A stretch of 64,000 nt of DNA from Pseudomonas hormoni (lineage in GTDB: Bacteria > Pseudomonadota > Gammaproteobacteria > Pseudomonadales > Pseudomonadaceae): assembly GCF_018502625.1 (NCBI RefSeq), contig NZ_CP075566.1:5149001-5213000 (forward strand), given 5' to 3'. The notes beneath the pieces are model-generated. The model was not told the DNA's origin, did not search any database, and saw only the letters and a program-made list of their open reading frames with translations. The stretch's first letter is position 1; each line of letters opens with the position of its first letter. The translations under genes were made by a program, and so were the position numbers. Below are positions 62,000-64,000 of this stretch, piece by piece.

Positions 62000-64000
62000 T
62001 TAGAAATCCTTACAGAGTCGCAGCGCGTCGTAGATGGCCGCGTGGGTGTTGCGCTGCGCCACGCAGTCGCCGATGCGGAACAGCAAGTAGCCGTCGCCCG
62101 CCTGACTCAACGAAGGTTGTGGCTTGATCGCGAACAAGGCTTCGATGTCCATCTGGCCTTTGTTGCGCGAGCCTTCCTTCATGGCGTAGTAGATTTCTTC
62201 GTCCGGACGCACGCCGTTTTCAACGACGACCTGGTCCACCACCCGCTCCTCTTTGGCGCCGGTGTATTCGTTTTCCAGCACCGCCACCAGCTTGTCGCCT
62301 TCGCGATAGACCTTCTCCAGCATCATGTCCCCGGTCATGATCACTTCTTTCGGGTACATGCTGCGGTAGTAAGTCGGGAACGAGGTGCCGCCAATCGCCA
62401 CGCCCGGCTTGATGTCGTCGGTGACGATCTCGACCTGGCTGCCCTTGTCGGCGAGGAAGTCGGCAGTCGACATCCCGGTGAATTCGCAAATGGTGTCGTA
62501 GACCAGTACGTTCTTGCCCGGCGCAACTTTGCCGTCAAGGATGTCCCAGCTGCTGACTACCAGGCCTTCAGCCGCGCCCCAGTGTTCGTTTTGCTCAAGG
62601 AACGGATGACCGCCGACGGCAAGCACCACCACGTCCGGACGCAGGTCGAGAATGGTCGCCGCATCGGCTGCCACGCCCAGGCGCAGGTCGACTTTCAGAC
62701 GCGCCAGCTCCAGTTGGAACCAACGGGTGATACCGGCGATCTGGTCCCGTTGCGGGGCTTTCGAAGCGGTAGTGATCTGCCCGCCGATGAATTCTTTCTT
62801 CTCGAACAGGGTCACGTCGTGGCCACGTTCGGCGGACACGCGAGCCGCTTCCATCCCGGCAGGACCGGCACCGACCACCACGACTTTGCGTTTCACACCG
62901 GTCGATTTCTCGATGATGTGCGGCACACCCATGTATTCACGGGAAGTCGCGGCGTTCTGGATGCACAACACGTCCAGGCCCTGATACTGACGGTCAATGC
63001 AGTAGTTGGCACCGACGCATTGTTTGATCTGGTCAACCTGGCCCATTTTGATCTTGGCGATCAAGTGCGGGTCGGCGATGTGGGCGCGGGTCATGCCGAC
63101 CATGTCCACGTAGCCGCCTTCCAGAATACGGGTTGCCTGGTTCGGGTCCTTGATGTTCTGCGCATGCAGCACCGGCGCCTTCACCACTTCCTTGATACCG
63201 GCGGCCAGGTGCAGGAACGGCTCCGGTGGATAACTCATGTTCGGGATAACGTTGGCCAGGGTGTTGTGGGTGTCGCAACCCGAGCCCACGACGCCGATGA
63301 AGTCGATCATGCCGGTGTCGTCGTAATACTTGGCGATCTGCTTCATGTCCTCGTGGGACAAGCCGTCCGGGTGGAATTCATCACCGCACAGGCGGATGCC
63401 GACGCAGAAATCCGGGCCGACTTCGGCCCGCACAGCCTTGATCACTTCCAGGCCGAAACGCATACGGTTTTCGAAGCTGCCGCCCCATTCGTCGGTACGT
63501 TTGTTGACTCGCGGGCTCCAGAACTGGTCGATCATGTGCTGGTGCACGGCGGACAGTTCGACGCCGTCCAGGCCACCGGCCTTGGCGCGTGCTGCAGCGC
63601 TGGCGTAGTTGCCGATCACGCGCCAGATTTCTTCCGGCTCGATGGTTTTGCAGGTCGCACGGTGCACCGGTTCACGGATGCCCGACGGCGACAGCAGGGT
63701 CGGCCAGTGCTCGCCGTCCCAACGGGAACGACGGCCCATGTGGGTAATCTGGATCATGATCTTGGCGCCATGCTTGTGCATGGCATCGGCCAGGTTCTGG
63801 AAGTGCGGAATGATCCGGTCATCGGCCAGGTTGACCGACTTCCACCAGCCTTGCGGGCTGTCGATGGCCACGCTGGAGGAACCGCCGCAAATCGCCAGGC
63901 CGATCCCGCCCTTGGCTTTCTCTTCGTAATACTTGACGTACCGGTCGGTGGTCATGCCGCCGTCGGTCGCGTAGACCTCGGCGTGCGCGGTGCTGAGCAC
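62000..64000 (-). CDS. dgcA: Dimethylglycine demethylase/oxidase subunit; 5' end beyond the window
   Basis: Old-yellow-enzyme/TMADH-type flavoprotein converting dimethylglycine to sarcosine and formaldehyde. Visible are 666 residues of about 686; the first 20 or so lie past the right edge. A TIM barrel with FMN (to about visible residue 330) is followed by an FAD/NAD domain (KVVVVGAGPAGMEAARVSA near 372-390). The Fe-S motif, which in TMADH is C-x2-C-x2-C-x12-C, reads C328-x2-A331-x2-C334-x11-C346 in visible numbering, so one ligand cysteine is missing. PA5398 equivalent; expected to be activated by GbdR. Confidence 0.94.
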   Translation of the reverse strand: MLSTAHAEVYATDGGMTTDRYVKYYEEKAKGGIGLAICGGSSSVAIDSPQGWWKSVNLADDRIIPHFQNLADAMHKHGAKIMIQITHMGRRSRWDGEHWPTLLSPSGIREPVHRATCKTIEPEEIWRVIGNYASAAARAKAGGLDGVELSAVHQHMIDQFWSPRVNKRTDEWGGSFENRMRFGLEVIKAVRAEVGPDFCVGIRLCGDEFHPDGLSHEDMKQIAKYYDDTGMIDFIGVVGSGCDTHNTLANVIPNMSYPPEPFLHLAAGIKEVVKAPVLHAQNIKDPNQATRILEGGYVDMVGMTRAHIADPHLIAKIKMGQVDQIKQCVGANYCIDRQYQGLDVLCIQNAATSREYMGVPHIIEKSTGVKRKVVVVGAGPAGMEAARVSAERGHDVTLFEKKEFIGGQITTASKAPQRDQIAGITRWFQLELARLKVDLRLGVAADAATILDLRPDVVVLAVGGHPFLEQNEHWGAAEGLVVSSWDILDGKVAPGKNVLVYDTICEFTGMSTADFLADKGSQVEIVTDDIKPGVAIGGTSFPTYYRSMYPKEVIMTGDMMLEKVYREGDKLVAVLENEYTGAKEERVVDQVVVENGVRPDEEIYYAMKEGSRNKGQMDIEALFAIKPQPSLSQAGDGYLLFRIGDCVAQRNTHAAIYDALRLCKDF

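Noticed and set aside
59844..62003. Plus-strand open frame of 719 codons opposite dgcB
   Set aside because: Antisense shadow of dgcB, which has clear ferredoxin and CCG motifs and normal ribosome binding sites.

Overview
The window reads as a Pseudomonas chromosome, most likely of the P. fluorescens group. The protein sequences are typical of that genus. The gene order matches two blocks known from P. aeruginosa: the creBCD / fiu / glcB / modE / bio / acyl-CoA dehydrogenase block, and the glycine-betaine catabolic block gbcAB / glyA-soxBDAG-purU-fdhA / dgcAB. At least 22 REP-type inverted pairs of three sequence classes sit between genes, as is usual in P. fluorescens-like genomes. This assignment rests on recalled families and synteny; no database search was done. 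No tRNA, rRNA, IS element, prophage or CRISPR array was seen.

Layout, 1-18.5 kb: three large acyl-CoA dehydrogenases (the first cut by the window edge) are interleaved with a membrane diguanylate cyclase. They are followed by a very small flagellar-rod-like protein and the five-gene biotin operon bioBFHCD (minus strand). The bioB promoter carries a good BirA operator that also covers the first codons of the divergent comF gene. Then come modE, a Tat-exported PhoX-type phosphatase, the stress kinase srkA, the transporter rarD and a GcvR-like ACT-domain protein.

18.5-39.9 kb: malate synthase G (glcB); a stand-alone receiver protein divergent from a cNMP/CBS/DUF294 protein plus a DnaQ-like exonuclease; a cell-surface-signalling iron operon (ECF sigma, FecR-type anti-sigma, TonB receptor, PepSY membrane protein, 61-residue membrane protein), best matched to ferrichrome fiuIRA; a glutathione S-transferase; creBCD with a RimK-type aspartic protease gene; a PlsC acyltransferase; a DUF2780 protein; and a fasciclin protein followed by an ECF sigma/anti-sigma pair.

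39.9-64 kb: an almost complete glycine-betaine to glycine pathway. GbcA and GbcB convert betaine to dimethylglycine. DgcA and DgcB with EtfA/EtfB make sarcosine, and SoxBDAG makes glycine. GlyA handles the glycine/serine and one-carbon exchange, PurU releases formate from formyl-THF, and FdhA oxidises the formaldehyde. LtaE, a TraX-family membrane protein and a short-chain dehydrogenase lie inside the cluster. An accessory insert between gbcA and the etf genes holds a predicted exported two-lobed aspartic protease and a GNAT acetyltransferase.

The least explained DNA is the non-coding stretch at about 55.2-55.9 kb. It holds three diverged copies of a roughly 60-bp unit, each centred on a perfect DnaA-box sequence (TTATCCACA), plus a fourth perfect box and several near matches. 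It is the best candidate here for an undescribed element. Other points worth a look are the BirA/comF overlap, a DgcA whose iron-sulfur motif lacks one cysteine, the two-lobed protease, the miniature rod protein, and an ECF sigma gene with no obvious normal start codon.
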